Source of the DNA: Enterobacter vonholyi
GTDB taxonomy: Bacteria > Pseudomonadota > Gammaproteobacteria > Enterobacterales > Enterobacteriaceae
DNA: 64,000 bases
Reading direction: 5' to 3'
Assembly: GCF_008364555.1 (NCBI RefSeq)
Contig: NZ_VTUC01000006.1
Span: forward strand, 186,001-250,000
Shown piece after piece: positions 36,145 through 45,567 of this stretch (positions within the stretch are counted from its first letter, which is position 1; each line of letters opens with the position of its first letter). The translations under genes and the position numbers were made by a program. The notes beneath the pieces are model-generated. The model was not told the origin of the DNA, searched no databases, and saw only the letters and a program-made list of their open reading frames with translations.

Positions 36145-36500
36145 TGACGTGCCCCGGTAAGGGGCCGCTTTGTTTCATCTCATACGTAATACCAAACGGC
36201 CTGCGCGGAGCCTGGCCTAACTGTTTGCTGGCACGCCAGCTATCTCCCGGGAGTCGCGTTATGGAGCGCAGGCGGCACAGGGATTTTCTTAACGACACTG
36301 TGTGACGAGGTAGGAAATGATGCAGATGTTCAACTATCCGCAGGGCGAAGGGGGCCAGTCAGGCGCCTGCTGTGAGTGCGAGTCAGAGACGGTGCGCTGG
36401 TACGATCGCGTGTGTTCTTTACAACTTCCCCCTTTGCTAAGCAGGTTTGCGTTAAGGACAGCGCGATTGCAAACCACGGTAAGCATGGGGGGGACGGTTT
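36145..36500 (+). other. puuA-puuP intergenic region
   Basis: This 356-base spacer starts with a short stem just after the puuA stop (36151-36155 with 36161-36165, GCCCC/GGGGC, then CGCTTTGTTT), which may cause partial termination. It probably contains a separate puuP promoter. A 64-codon frame with a good ribosome site begins at 36317 and runs into puuP. Nothing else convincing was found. Confidence 0.55.
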
Positions 36501-36511
36501 ATGGCGACTAA
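36317..36511 (+). CDS. Possible small ORF in the puuP leader (64 aa)
   Basis: The frame [20 protein letters not shown] ... ends 11 bases inside puuP in a different frame. The ribosome site GAGGTAGGAA directly before the ATG at 36317 is strong. The product is cysteine-rich early (CCECES, VCSL) and I do not recognise it. It may be a translated leader coupled to puuP or a chance frame; there is no domain evidence. Confidence 0.3.
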   Translation: MMQMFNYPQGEGGQSGACCECESETVRWYDRVCSLQLPPLLSRFALRTARLQTTVSMGGTVYGD

Positions 36512-37892
36512 CACCTCTCTTGACTCGCCGGGCATGGCCGGAAGAACCCGGCTGCGCAGTTCCCTCAAGCTCTGGCAGGTGGTCATGATGGGGCTGGCTT
36601 ATCTCACCCCCATGACCGTGTTTGATACCTTCGGCATTGTGTCCGGTATCAGCAACGGCCACGTGCCCGCCTCGTATCTCCTGGCGCTGGCTGGCGTCAT
36701 GTTTACCGCCATCAGCTACGGTAAACTGGTACGACAGTTCCCGGAAGCAGGCTCTGCGTATACCTACACGCAGAAATCGATCGGACCCCACTTAGGCTTT
36801 ATGGTCGGCTGGTCATCGCTGCTGGATTATCTCTTCCTGCCGATGATCAACGTGCTGCTGGCGAAGATCTACCTTTCCGCGTTGTTCCCTGAAGTCCCGC
36901 CGTGGGTTTGGGTGGTGGGGTTTGTAACGATCCTGACGCTGGCGAACCTCAAGAGTGTGAATCTGGTCGCCAACTTTAACACCCTGTTTGTGCTGGTGCA
37001 GATCGCCATCATGGTGGTGTTTGTCATACTCGTGGTGCACGGTCTGCACAAGGGGGAGGGCGTCGGCACCGTCTGGTCGCTCCAGCCGTTTATCAGCGAG
37101 AACGCACACCTGATCCCGATTATTACCGGCGCGACTATCGTCTGCTTCTCTTTCCTTGGCTTTGACGCGGTCACCACGCTGTCGGAAGAGACGCCAAACG
37201 CGGCGCGGGTGATCCCCAAAGCGATTTTCCTCACCGCTCTGTATGGCGGGCTGATATTCATTGTTGCCTCGTTTTTCATGCAGCTCTTTTTCCCGACGAT
37301 CGCGCGCTTCAAGAACCCGGACGCCGCGCTGCCGGAAATAGCGCTGTACGTGGGCGGCAAGCTCTTCCAGTCGGTGTTTCTGTGTACCACGTTTGTGAAT
37401 ACGCTCGCTTCAGGCCTGGCCTCGCACGCCAGCGTCTCGCGCTTACTGTATGTGATGGGGCGTGACAACGTGTTTCCGGAGCGGGTGTTTGGCTACGTGC
37501 ATCCGAAATGGCGTACGCCGGCCCTGAACGTCATTATGGTTGGGATAGTGGCGCTGTCGGCCCTGTACTTCGATCTCGTGACCGCGACGGCGCTGATCAA
37601 TTTTGGCGCGCTGGTGGCGTTTACGTTTGTTAATCTCTCGGTGTACAACCATTTCTGGCGGCGTAAGGGGCTGAACAAAACGTGGAAAGATCGTTTCCAC
37701 TATCTCCTGCTGCCGCTCATCGGTGCCGTCACGGTCGGCGTGCTGTGGATAAACCTCGAAGCGACGTCCCTGACGCTTGGCCTCATCTGGGCGGCACTGG
37801 GGATCCTTTACCTGACGTGGCTCACGCGCCGTTTCCGAAAACCGCCTCCGCAGTTTGAAGCCGGTAAGATAGAGCAGGCCTGGGATTCCTGA
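36501..37892 (+). CDS. puuP: Putrescine importer PuuP
   Basis: A 463-residue APC-superfamily transporter with about twelve membrane helices that imports putrescine in symport with protons. The N-terminal block [20 protein letters not shown] and the signature [20 protein letters not shown] closely follow E. coli PuuP; the C-terminal tail differs. In E. coli PuuP supplies putrescine to the Puu pathway when it is the carbon or nitrogen source. The ATG has a G-rich site upstream. A strong terminator follows. Confidence 0.95.
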   Translation: MATNTSLDSPGMAGRTRLRSSLKLWQVVMMGLAYLTPMTVFDTFGIVSGISNGHVPASYLLALAGVMFTAISYGKLVRQFPEAGSAYTYTQKSIGPHLGFMVGWSSLLDYLFLPMINVLLAKIYLSALFPEVPPWVWVVGFVTILTLANLKSVNLVANFNTLFVLVQIAIMVVFVILVVHGLHKGEGVGTVWSLQPFISENAHLIPIITGATIVCFSFLGFDAVTTLSEETPNAARVIPKAIFLTALYGGLIFIVASFFMQLFFPTIARFKNPDAALPEIALYVGGKLFQSVFLCTTFVNTLASGLASHASVSRLLYVMGRDNVFPERVFGYVHPKWRTPALNVIMVGIVALSALYFDLVTATALINFGALVAFTFVNLSVYNHFWRRKGLNKTWKDRFHYLLLPLIGAVTVGVLWINLEATSLTLGLIWAALGILYLTWLTRRFRKPPPQFEAGKIEQAWDS

Positions 37893-37896
37893 ACGT

Positions 37897-37927
37897 GAAA
37901 CGGCACCAGTACGCTGGTGCCGTTTTT
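37897..37927 (+). terminator. Terminator after puuP
   Basis: A perfect 10-bp stem (37900-37909 with 37914-37923, ACGGCACCAG and its complement) with a 4-base loop is followed by TTTT, 7 bases after the puuP stop. It may also end the convergent ynfM transcript. Confidence 0.9.
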
Positions 37928-37967
37928 GTGGATGGCGCGCCTTAACGGACATCAGCCCGCAGGCGTA

Positions 37968-39221
37968 TTATCTCAGACGTTTATGAAGACTTGCGCCAAC
38001 CAGCAGCGCGGCGCACAGCATCAGCGCGATAAACCCGCCCACGCCGTTCCAGCCGTAGTTATGCCAGAAGACACCGCCGAGCGTCCCGGCGATGCTGGAC
38101 CCCAGGTAATAGCTAAACAGATACAGCGACGATGCCTGACCTTTGGCGCGACGGGCGCGCGGTCCAATCCAGCTGCTGGCGACCGAATGCGCGGCGAAGA
38201 ACCCCGCGGAGAAGAGCAGCATGCCGGCAAAAATCAGCCACAGGGAGGAGAAGAGCGTCAGCAACAGGCCGACCAGCATCATCGCCGTGAAGAACAGCAT
38301 GACCGGGCCGCGGCCATAGCGTGCGGTCATCGCCCCGGCCTTCGGCGAGCTCCAGGTGCCGGTAAGGTACGCCACGGAAAGCAGGCCGACCACCGCCTGG
38401 CTCAGATGCCACGGCGAGAGCATCAGGCGGTAGCCAATATAGTTAAACAGCGTGACGAACGAGCCCATCAGCAGGAAGCCGGTCAGGAACAGGCGCGGCA
38501 GCCCCTTGTCGCGCCAGTGCAGACGGAAATTGATAAACAGCGTTTTCGGACGCAGCGATGTCGGGCGGAAATGACGCGATTCCGGCAGAATTTTCCAGAA
38601 CATCAGGGCAGATGCCAGCGCAAAACACCCGATGACTGCCAGCGCAATACGCCAGTTAAAGAAGTCCGTGAATACCCCGCTCAGCAGACGTCCGCTCATT
38701 CCGCCAATCGAGTTCCCGCTGATGTAAAGCCCCATAGAGAAGGCAACAAAGCTCGGGTGGATCTCCTCGCTGAGATAGGTCATCCCGACCGCCGCCACGC
38801 CGCTAAGCGAGAGCCCAATCAGCGCGCGCATCACCAGAATACCGTGCCAGCTGGTCATCATGGTCGAGAGTAACGTACAGACCGAGGCCAGCATCAGCGC
38901 GGTTACCATCACCGGTTTACGGCCAATGGCGTCGGACAGCGGCCCGGTAAAGAGCAGGCCAATCGCCAGCATGCCGGTAGAAATAGAGAGTGAAACGCTG
39001 CTGCTGGCAGGCGATACGCCAAACTCATGGGAGAGAACGGGCAGGATCGGCTGTACGCAATAGAGCAGGGCGAAGGTTGCCAGACCGGCGGAAAAGAGCG
39101 CCAGCGTGACGCGCATAAATTGGGGAGTACCACGTTTAATGAACTGAACCGGCTGCGATGCTGCGGGTAAATCATTGATATCTCTGGCCGGATCGATATC
39201 AATAGTAGTTGTACGACTCAC
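37968..39221 (-). CDS. ynfM: MFS transporter YnfM
   Basis: A 417-residue major-facilitator protein with twelve predicted helices, identical in length to E. coli YnfM. Motif A is recognisable (GPLSDAIGRKPVMV). YnfM has been linked to arabinose efflux-type and drug transport, but the natural substrate is unclear. The start is taken at GTG (39221), since AAGGA is 6 bases upstream and it matches the E. coli MSRTTT start; an ATG 21 bases further up has no ribosome site. It is divergent from the LysR gene ynfL. Confidence 0.92.
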   Translation of the reverse strand: MSRTTTIDIDPARDINDLPAASQPVQFIKRGTPQFMRVTLALFSAGLATFALLYCVQPILPVLSHEFGVSPASSSVSLSISTGMLAIGLLFTGPLSDAIGRKPVMVTALMLASVCTLLSTMMTSWHGILVMRALIGLSLSGVAAVGMTYLSEEIHPSFVAFSMGLYISGNSIGGMSGRLLSGVFTDFFNWRIALAVIGCFALASALMFWKILPESRHFRPTSLRPKTLFINFRLHWRDKGLPRLFLTGFLLMGSFVTLFNYIGYRLMLSPWHLSQAVVGLLSVAYLTGTWSSPKAGAMTARYGRGPVMLFFTAMMLVGLLLTLFSSLWLIFAGMLLFSAGFFAAHSVASSWIGPRARRAKGQASSLYLFSYYLGSSIAGTLGGVFWHNYGWNGVGGFIALMLCAALLVGASLHKRLR

Positions 39222-39342
39222 ACAGTTTCCTTGCTTAAACATCCCCGTGATTTCTGGTGACGGGTATGACCACCTGTTTAGGGTAGGAAAATGTAAATAT
39301 TCTGTCTAATATATTAATAATCTCAAATGATACTTTAGAAAT

Positions 39343-40275
39343 ATGAATATCGAGCTGCGTCATCTCCGCTACTTTGTCGCCGTTGCCGAAGAGCTGCATT
39401 TTGGCCGCGCGGCGGCACGGCTAAATATCTCTCAGCCACCGTTAAGCCAGCAGATACAGATCCTGGAGCAGCAGGTCGGGGCGCGCCTTCTGGCCCGCAC
39501 CAACCGCAGCGTGAGCCTGACGGCGGCGGGTAAGCAGTTTCTGAACGACAGCCGACAAATTCTGAGCATGGTCGATGACGCCGCCGCTCGGGCAGAACGG
39601 CTCTATCTCGGGGAAGCCGGAGAGTTGCGCATCGGGTTTACCTCGTCCGCGCCGTTTATCAGCGCCGTCTCGGAAACCCTGTCGTCATTCCGCCGCCATT
39701 TCCCGGATGTTCACATTCAAACGCGCGAGATCAACACCCGCGAGCAGATCGCGCCGCTGAATGAAGGCTCGCTGGATCTGGGGCTGATGCGTAATACCCA
39801 GCTGCCGGACTCGCTGGAGTGGGAGGTGATCCTGCGTGAGCCGCTGATGGCCATGATCCCGCACGATCACCCGCTGGCGTCGCGTCCGGCGGTTTCGCTG
39901 GCAGAGCTGGCAAAAGAGCCGTTTGTCTTTTTTGACCCGCAGGTTGGAACGGGTCTGTATGACGATATTCTGGGGCTGATGCGCCGCTACGATCTTGCCC
40001 CGGTCATCACCCAGGAAGTCGGGGAAGCGATGACGATTATCGGCCTGGTCGCCGCCGGGCTGGGCGTCTCTATTCTTCCAGCCTCCTTTAAACGGGTACA
40101 ACTGCGCGAAATGCGCTGGGTAACCATTGCCGAAGAGGATGCCGTTTCAGAGATGTGGCTGGTCTGGTCAAAACATCGAGAACAGAGCCACGCCGCGCAG
40201 CGCTTCAAACAGCAGTTGATGAACGCCTCTGCCGGGCAGCATTTTCAGGCAAAAGTGGGCAAAAATGTGCGGTAA
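39343..40275 (+). CDS. ynfL: LysR-family regulator YnfL
   Basis: A 310-residue LysR-type regulator. The helix-turn-helix (MNIELRHLRYFVAVAEELHF ... ISQPPLSQQIQILE) and the effector domain (GELRIGFTSSAPFISAV; VAAGLGVSILP) are complete. It belongs to the BenM/CatM-like group. Its divergent position next to ynfM is conserved with E. coli and suggests that it controls the transporter. Confidence 0.92.
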   Translation: MNIELRHLRYFVAVAEELHFGRAAARLNISQPPLSQQIQILEQQVGARLLARTNRSVSLTAAGKQFLNDSRQILSMVDDAAARAERLYLGEAGELRIGFTSSAPFISAVSETLSSFRRHFPDVHIQTREINTREQIAPLNEGSLDLGLMRNTQLPDSLEWEVILREPLMAMIPHDHPLASRPAVSLAELAKEPFVFFDPQVGTGLYDDILGLMRRYDLAPVITQEVGEAMTIIGLVAAGLGVSILPASFKRVQLREMRWVTIAEEDAVSEMWLVWSKHREQSHAAQRFKQQLMNASAGQHFQAKVGKNVR

Positions 40276-40369
40276 ATCACATGGCTAAGTAAATATTTGA
40301 CGGCAGCCATACAAGTGCTTCACCATAGCCAACAGTTTATTTCGAAGCTCGAAAATAAGGGAGTACGAG

Positions 40370-41590
40370 GTGGTCGCGGATAGTCAGCCAGGGCATATTG
40401 ATCAGATTAAGCAGACCAACGCTGGCGCGGTGTATCGCCTGATTGATCAGCTTGGTCCGGTTTCGCGTATCGATCTTTCGCGCCTGGCACAGCTGGCACC
40501 TGCCAGTATCACCAAGATAGTCCGCGAGATGCTGGAAGCACACCTGGTTCAGGAGACGGAAATTCAGGAACCGGGCAGCCGTGGCCGTCCGGCCGTTGGG
40601 CTGGTGGTGGAGACGGAGGCCTGGCACTATCTGTCGCTGCGCATCAGCCGGGGGGAAATCTTCCTTGCGCTGCGCGACCTGAGCAGCAAGCTGGTGGTGG
40701 AAGACCGTCTTGAACTGCCGCTCAACGCCGAGGAGTCGCTCCTTGAGGCGATAGTCTCGCACATCGATCGCTTCTTTATCCGCCATCAGCAGCGCCTTGA
40801 ACGCTTAACGGCGATCGCCATCACCATGCCGGGTATTATTGATACCGAAAATGGTATTGTTCACCGCATGCCGTTCTACGACGATGTGAAAGAGATGCCG
40901 CTGGGAGAGGTGCTGAAAAACCATACCGGCGTGCCGGTCTATATTCAGCATGACATCAGCGCCTGGACGATGGCGGAAGCGCTGTTCGGCGCGTCCCGGG
41001 GCGCGCGGGATGTGATTCAGGTGGTTATCGACCATAACGTCGGCGCGGGGGTGATTACCGACGGACGGCTTCTCCACGCCGGAAGCAGCAGCCTGGTGGA
41101 AATCGGCCACACCCAGGTCGACCCGTACGGCAAGCGCTGCTACTGCGGGAACCACGGCTGTCTCGAGACCATTGCCAGCGTGGAAAGCGTGCTGGAACTG
41201 GCGCAGGTCCGGCTCAGCCAGTCCATGAGCTCCTCGCTGCACGGACAACCCTTAACGGTGGATTCTCTATGCGCCGCCGCGCGCCAGGGCGATCTGCTGG
41301 CGAAGGACATTATTACTGGAGTAGGGAATAACGTTGGCCGCATTCTGGCCATTATGGTGAACCTCTTCAACCCGCAAAAAATCCTCATTGGCTCACCGCT
41401 GAGCCAGGCGGCGGAAATCCTCTTCCCGGCGATCTCGGCCTGTATCCATCAGCAGTCGCTTCCCGCCTACAGCAAAAATATTGCGGTAGAAAGCACCCAG
41501 TTTTCCAACCAGGGCACGATGGCAGGCGCGGCGCTGGTCAAAGATGCCATGTATAACGGCTCGCTGTTGATCCGCCTGCTACAGGGTTAA
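40370..41590 (+). CDS. mlc: Global sugar-metabolism repressor Mlc (DgsA)
   Basis: A 406-residue ROK-family repressor of ptsG, ptsHI, manXYZ, malT and others, inactivated when it is sequestered by dephosphorylated EIICB-Glc. It has an N-terminal winged helix (RIDLSRLAQLAPASITKIVREMLE), a ROK core (VVIDHNVGAGVITDG), and zinc ligands His247, Cys257, Cys259 and Cys264 (GHTQVDPYGKRCYCGNHGC), with the same numbering as E. coli Mlc. It begins with GTG at 40370, with AAGGGAG 6 bases upstream, as in E. coli. Confidence 0.96.
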   Translation: MVADSQPGHIDQIKQTNAGAVYRLIDQLGPVSRIDLSRLAQLAPASITKIVREMLEAHLVQETEIQEPGSRGRPAVGLVVETEAWHYLSLRISRGEIFLALRDLSSKLVVEDRLELPLNAEESLLEAIVSHIDRFFIRHQQRLERLTAIAITMPGIIDTENGIVHRMPFYDDVKEMPLGEVLKNHTGVPVYIQHDISAWTMAEALFGASRGARDVIQVVIDHNVGAGVITDGRLLHAGSSSLVEIGHTQVDPYGKRCYCGNHGCLETIASVESVLELAQVRLSQSMSSSLHGQPLTVDSLCAAARQGDLLAKDIITGVGNNVGRILAIMVNLFNPQKILIGSPLSQAAEILFPAISACIHQQSLPAYSKNIAVESTQFSNQGTMAGAALVKDAMYNGSLLIRLLQG

Positions 41591-41720
41591 CTCTTTTCCG
41601 CTGATGTAAGAAAAATTGCGCTATCTCAAGCCGGGTAGCGCATGCATCCCGTAGACTTCCTCCACTGAATTATTTACCTGGTTTATATTTTCGAAGCATA
41701 CCCAAGAGGTGGAGTGAGTC

Positions 41721-42416
41721 ATGCTTAAGCGTTTCTTTGTTACTGGTACAGATACCTCTGTCGGCAAGACCGTCGTATCCCGCGCATTGCTGCAGGCGCT
41801 GGCAGCAAGCGGTAAACGCGTGGCAGGGTACAAACCGGTCGCAAAAGGCAGTAAAGAGACGCCAGAAGGATTGCGTAATAAAGACGCCCTGGTGCTGCAA
41901 AGCGTCTCGTCATTGGAACTGCCTTATCACGCGGTCAATCCCATTGCGTTAAGCGAAGAGGAGAGCAGCGTAGCGCACAGCGGCCTGATTAATTATCCCC
42001 TGTTGTCCGACGGACTGGCGAACCTGAGCGAGAAGGTTGACCACGTAGTGGTTGAAGGGACGGGCGGCTGGCGCAGCCTGATGAATGATTTGCGCCCGCT
42101 GTCTGAATGGGTTGTGCAGGAGCAGCTTCCGGTGGTAATGGTGGTAGGGATCCAGGAAGGGTGCATCAACCACGCGCTGCTGACGGCGCAGGCGATTGCC
42201 AATGACGGCCTGCCGCTGATTGGCTGGGTGGCAAACCGCATCAACCCGGGCCTGGCGCACTACGCCGAGATTATTGACGTGCTGAGCACCAAACTGCCTG
42301 GCCCATTAGTCGGCGAGCTGCCTTATTTGCCACGCGCCGAGCAGCGCGAGCTAGCACAGTACATCGATCTCTCTGCCCTCGGTGGCGTGCTGACCGTAGA
42401 TCGAGTCGTGGCGTAA
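41721..42416 (+). CDS. bioD2: Dethiobiotin synthetase paralogue BioD2 (YnfK)
   Basis: A 231-residue P-loop enzyme predicted to make dethiobiotin from 7,8-diaminopelargonate, CO2 and ATP. The P-loop is GTDTSVGKT at 9-17, and [13 protein letters not shown] is the second family block. Length is that of E. coli YnfK. It is a second copy beside the bio-operon bioD. GGAG precedes the ATG. Its 3' end overlaps the convergent clcB gene by 66 bases. Confidence 0.92.
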   Translation: MLKRFFVTGTDTSVGKTVVSRALLQALAASGKRVAGYKPVAKGSKETPEGLRNKDALVLQSVSSLELPYHAVNPIALSEEESSVAHSGLINYPLLSDGLANLSEKVDHVVVEGTGGWRSLMNDLRPLSEWVVQEQLPVVMVVGIQEGCINHALLTAQAIANDGLPLIGWVANRINPGLAHYAEIIDVLSTKLPGPLVGELPYLPRAEQRELAQYIDLSALGGVLTVDRVVA

Positions 42417-43625
42417 CGTCCGCGACAATACGGACCCCACCACGCAGGCGACCAGCAAACCGGGCAGTAAAAAATACTGTCCGGTCATTTCACAGACCAT
42501 CAGCGCCGACATAATGGGCGCATGCGTGGTCGCGGCGAGTAGCGTTGCCATCCCTGCCAGCCCCAGCAAAATAGCCGTTTCAGAACCCGGCAGCCACAGC
42601 GCGAAAAACTGCGCGAATAGCATGCCTGTTGCCATGCCGACAAACAGCGTGGGCGTGAACACCCCGCCCGGCGCACCCGATCCGCTGCTCGCCAGTACAG
42701 CCAGCAACTTACAGATGAACACTCCGGCAATCACCGACAGCAGCGGCGGCGCGAGCAGAAAAGCCTGAACCACGCTGTAGCCATTCCCCCACACCTTCGG
42801 CGTCAGAAGAGACAGCAGCCCAACGATCGCACCGCCCAGCGCTAATTGCCACGGAGGCGAGAGTTTTAAGTGCAGGAAAAGACCGTGGCTGAATGCCATC
42901 AACCACATCAGCAGCGGTCCGCAAAGCCCTGCCAGCAGCCCCATGGCGACCAGCAGGGCATAATCGGCTGCGGTGAGTGTGCCGCTCAAATGGACCGCGT
43001 AGAGCGTGCCGGTACCCGGCGCCAGGAGCTGCGTGGTGAGCAGCGCCACCACCGCCGCGATAATGACGGGGCCGAGCGAGGCCAGCATCAGGGTGCCAAA
43101 CAGAATCTCCGCAATAAACAGGCTTCCGGCTAATGGAGCATGGTAGGCGCTGGCCATCCCGGCCGCTGCGCCGCAGGCGATCCATAACTTCCATTCGGAT
43201 TTGGGCGTAAAGCGCCGGGCAAAAAAGGAGGCGGCGAGGGCAGCAAGCAGGATCATCGCCCCTTCACGCCCGATTGCGCTTCCGCTGGCAACGACAAGCA
43301 GAGAGGCAAGGGATTTAACCAGGCTGGCGCCGTAGTCAAACTGACCGTCGCCCGTCTCCAGCGCTTCCATGTAATCGGTAGGGGCATGTGGCCGCTGAGC
43401 GGTCAGGCGCTGCCATCCCCAGAGCAGCAGCCCGGCAGCCAGCCCTCCCAGCGCGGGCGTCAGCGCGCGCCGCCAGGGTGAGAGCGACGCGGCGGCATTC
43501 ACCAGGCTGCCGCTGTCGTTGCTGAGAAGCAGCCACTCCAGCAGATACATGCTGTGGCGGAACACCGCAACAGCCAGCGCGGCCAGCACGCCGGTGACGG
43601 TAGCAATCAGCAGTCGACGAAACAT
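42351..43625 (-). CDS. clcB: Voltage-gated-type chloride/proton antiporter ClcB
   Basis: A 424-residue CLC-family membrane protein thought to serve as an electrical shunt for proton-coupled acid resistance. The anion-selectivity elements are visible: [19 protein letters not shown] and [18 protein letters not shown]. The start [17 protein letters not shown] is chosen by comparison with E. coli ClcB (418 residues); the frame stays open to an ATG at 43661, and neither start has a clear ribosome site. The C-terminal tail ([10 protein letters not shown]) extends over the 3' end of bioD2. Confidence 0.9.
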   Translation of the reverse strand: MFRRLLIATVTGVLAALAVAVFRHSMYLLEWLLLSNDSGSLVNAAASLSPWRRALTPALGGLAAGLLLWGWQRLTAQRPHAPTDYMEALETGDGQFDYGASLVKSLASLLVVASGSAIGREGAMILLAALAASFFARRFTPKSEWKLWIACGAAAGMASAYHAPLAGSLFIAEILFGTLMLASLGPVIIAAVVALLTTQLLAPGTGTLYAVHLSGTLTAADYALLVAMGLLAGLCGPLLMWLMAFSHGLFLHLKLSPPWQLALGGAIVGLLSLLTPKVWGNGYSVVQAFLLAPPLLSVIAGVFICKLLAVLASSGSGAPGGVFTPTLFVGMATGMLFAQFFALWLPGSETAILLGLAGMATLLAATTHAPIMSALMVCEMTGQYFLLPGLLVACVVGSVLSRTLRHDSIYGQHATEGREIDVLC

Positions 43626-43733
43626 CGCGCGGATGTCTGGGTACGTATGAAGACGTTGCATGGGTCGCGAGTAAACGGGAAAGATACAATATTGTGGCGG
43701 GAAATCGCGGGGGTGGCAAAAGGTATGCGTGCG

Positions 43734-43757
43734 GAAAAGCCGGGCGATGCCCGGCCA
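43734..43757 (-). terminator. Terminator of the osmoprotectant operon
   Basis: On the minus strand GCCGGGC, a 3-base loop and GCCCGGC (43749-43755 with 43739-43745) are followed by TTTTCC, 8 bases after the osmV stop. Confidence 0.8.
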
Positions 43758-43763
43758 GAAAGG

Positions 43764-44912
43764 TTAGCTGTCGGTGTGAATATTCAGCGCCCGGCGCGTA
43801 CGACCTGAACTCAGATACTCGGCAATATAGTCCTGAGAAATCTCGCCGTTGTAGCGCCCGTCCTCATCTACGATCGGCATCCAGCTGGTGTTGCTCTCAT
43901 ACAGGCGTGACAGCACCACGCGCAGGTTGTCTTCCGCCTTGCCGGTCATGCGGAACGGATGCAGGATGTCGGCGCAGGTCCCGCTGGCGTTACGCGCTTC
44001 GCGACGCTTCACAAAGCCCAGCGGCTTGCCGTGCTCGTCGACTACGGTAATCGCGCGAATATCATTATCATCCATGGTCGCAAAGGCTTCGGGAAGCGGA
44101 GTAGAGCCCCGCACCGTAATGGTCGGCTGCTGGTCGGTGACGTCGCCCGCCGAGACCAGCAGCAGACGCTTCAGGGTACGGTCCTGACCGACAAACGAGC
44201 CGACAAACTCGTTTGCTGGTTTCGCCAGCAGTTCGTCCGGGCTGGCGCACTGCACGATTTTCCCCTGACGGAATACCGCGATACGATCGCCGAGCTTCAG
44301 GGCTTCGTCGATATCGTGGCTCACCAGCATGACGGTTTTTTTCAGCTTGCGCTGCATCTCCAGGAACTGGTTCTGGATCACCTCGCGGTTGATCGGGTCC
44401 ACCGCGCCGAAAGGTTCATCCATCAGCAGTACCGGAGGATCCGCCGCCAGGGCGCGAATCACGCCGATGCGCTGCTGCTGGCCGCCGGACATCTCGCGCG
44501 GATAGCGATTCAGGAACTTATGCGGATCCAGCGCCACCATATCCATTAGCTCTTCGGCGCGGGTTTTACAGCGCGCTTTATCCCAGCCCAGCATGCGCGG
44601 CACGACGGTAATGTTCTCTTCGATGGTCATGTTCGGGAACAGGCCAATCTGCTGGATCACGTAGCCTATGTTGCGGCGCAGGGTGACGGTGTCCATCCCG
44701 CTGGTGTCTTCGCCGTTGATCAGGATCGTCCCGCTGCTTGGGGTAATGAGGCGGTTAATCATCTTCAGTGTGGTGGTCTTCCCGCAGCCGGACGGGCCCA
44801 GCAGCACACACATTTCCCCTTCAGGCACGTTCAGGTTGACGTTGTCGACGGCCTTAAAGGTCTGGCCGTGCTTCTGTGAAAATTGTTTGGTGAGGTTTTC
44901 CAGTTTTATCAT
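43764..44912 (-). CDS. osmV: Osmoprotectant ABC transporter ATPase OsmV
   Basis: A 382-residue ATPase of the OsmU-type glycine betaine/choline-O-sulfate uptake system described in Salmonella. It has Walker A (LLGPSGCGKTT, about 38-48), the signature MSGGQQQRIGVIRAL, Walker B (PPVLLMDEPFGAVDP) and two C-terminal CBS domains (TITVRGSTPLPEAF ...; NTSWMPIVDEDGRYNGEIS) that in relatives sense ionic strength. The ATG at 44912 shares its A with the osmW TAA stop, so the genes are coupled. Last gene of the four-gene operon. The orthologous E. coli system is YehWXYZ. Confidence 0.94.
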   Translation of the reverse strand: MIKLENLTKQFSQKHGQTFKAVDNVNLNVPEGEMCVLLGPSGCGKTTTLKMINRLITPSSGTILINGEDTSGMDTVTLRRNIGYVIQQIGLFPNMTIEENITVVPRMLGWDKARCKTRAEELMDMVALDPHKFLNRYPREMSGGQQQRIGVIRALAADPPVLLMDEPFGAVDPINREVIQNQFLEMQRKLKKTVMLVSHDIDEALKLGDRIAVFRQGKIVQCASPDELLAKPANEFVGSFVGQDRTLKRLLLVSAGDVTDQQPTITVRGSTPLPEAFATMDDNDIRAITVVDEHGKPLGFVKRREARNASGTCADILHPFRMTGKAEDNLRVVLSRLYESNTSWMPIVDEDGRYNGEISQDYIAEYLSSGRTRRALNIHTDS

Positions 44913-45559
44913 TATCGAATCCCCTTCGGAGTCAGAACCACCTGCAGACGGTGCAGCAGCCAGTCGAGCACAATAGCTAAAAGACAAATCATCAGCGCGC
45001 CCGCAATCAACATGCGGATATCACTTCCGCCGATGCCGTTGAGCAGCAGCAGGCCCAAACCGCCCGCGCCGATCACCGCGGCAATCGCCATCACGCCGAT
45101 GTTCATCACCACGGCGGTGCGGATCCCGCCGAAAATCACCGGCAGCGCCATCGGGATTTCGACCCAGCGCAGGCGCTGCCAGAAGGTCATGCCGATACCG
45201 CGTCCGGCTTCACGCAGGCCGGGCGGCAGGCTGTCGAGCGCCGTATGGGTGTTACGCACAATCGGCAGCAGCGAGTAGAGAAATACCGCCGTGATCGCGG
45301 GCAGGGCGCCAATTCCCTGACCGATCAGCGAAAACAGCGGGATCATCAGGCCAAACAGCGCAATGGACGGAATGGTCAGCACGATGGTGGCAATCCCCAG
45401 CACCGGCGTTGCCAGCCACCTGTGGCGGACAATCAGAATGCCCAGCGGTACGCCGATGAGAATGGCTAAGCCCACGGCCAGCGCCACCAGCCACAGGTGC
45501 TGCAGCGTCAGGGTTAAGAGGTAATCCCAGTTGTCCAGAATGTAGTGAATCGTCTCCAT
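44912..45559 (-). CDS. osmW: Osmoprotectant ABC transporter permease OsmW
   Basis: A 215-residue inner-membrane permease with about five to six helices and the EAA loop (LPPGLREAGRGIGMTFWQRLRWVEIPMALPVIFGG). It should form the translocation pore with OsmY. It sits between the binding-protein gene (8-base gap) and the ATPase gene (one-base overlap). Confidence 0.93.
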   Translation of the reverse strand: METIHYILDNWDYLLTLTLQHLWLVALAVGLAILIGVPLGILIVRHRWLATPVLGIATIVLTIPSIALFGLMIPLFSLIGQGIGALPAITAVFLYSLLPIVRNTHTALDSLPPGLREAGRGIGMTFWQRLRWVEIPMALPVIFGGIRTAVVMNIGVMAIAAVIGAGGLGLLLLNGIGGSDIRMLIAGALMICLLAIVLDWLLHRLQVVLTPKGIR

Positions 45560-45567
45560 AGTGCCTC

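Noticed and set aside
37917..38873. Plus-strand 318-codon open frame opposite ynfM
   Set aside because: Antisense to a conserved transporter, rich in Arg/Gln/His and without any family resemblance.
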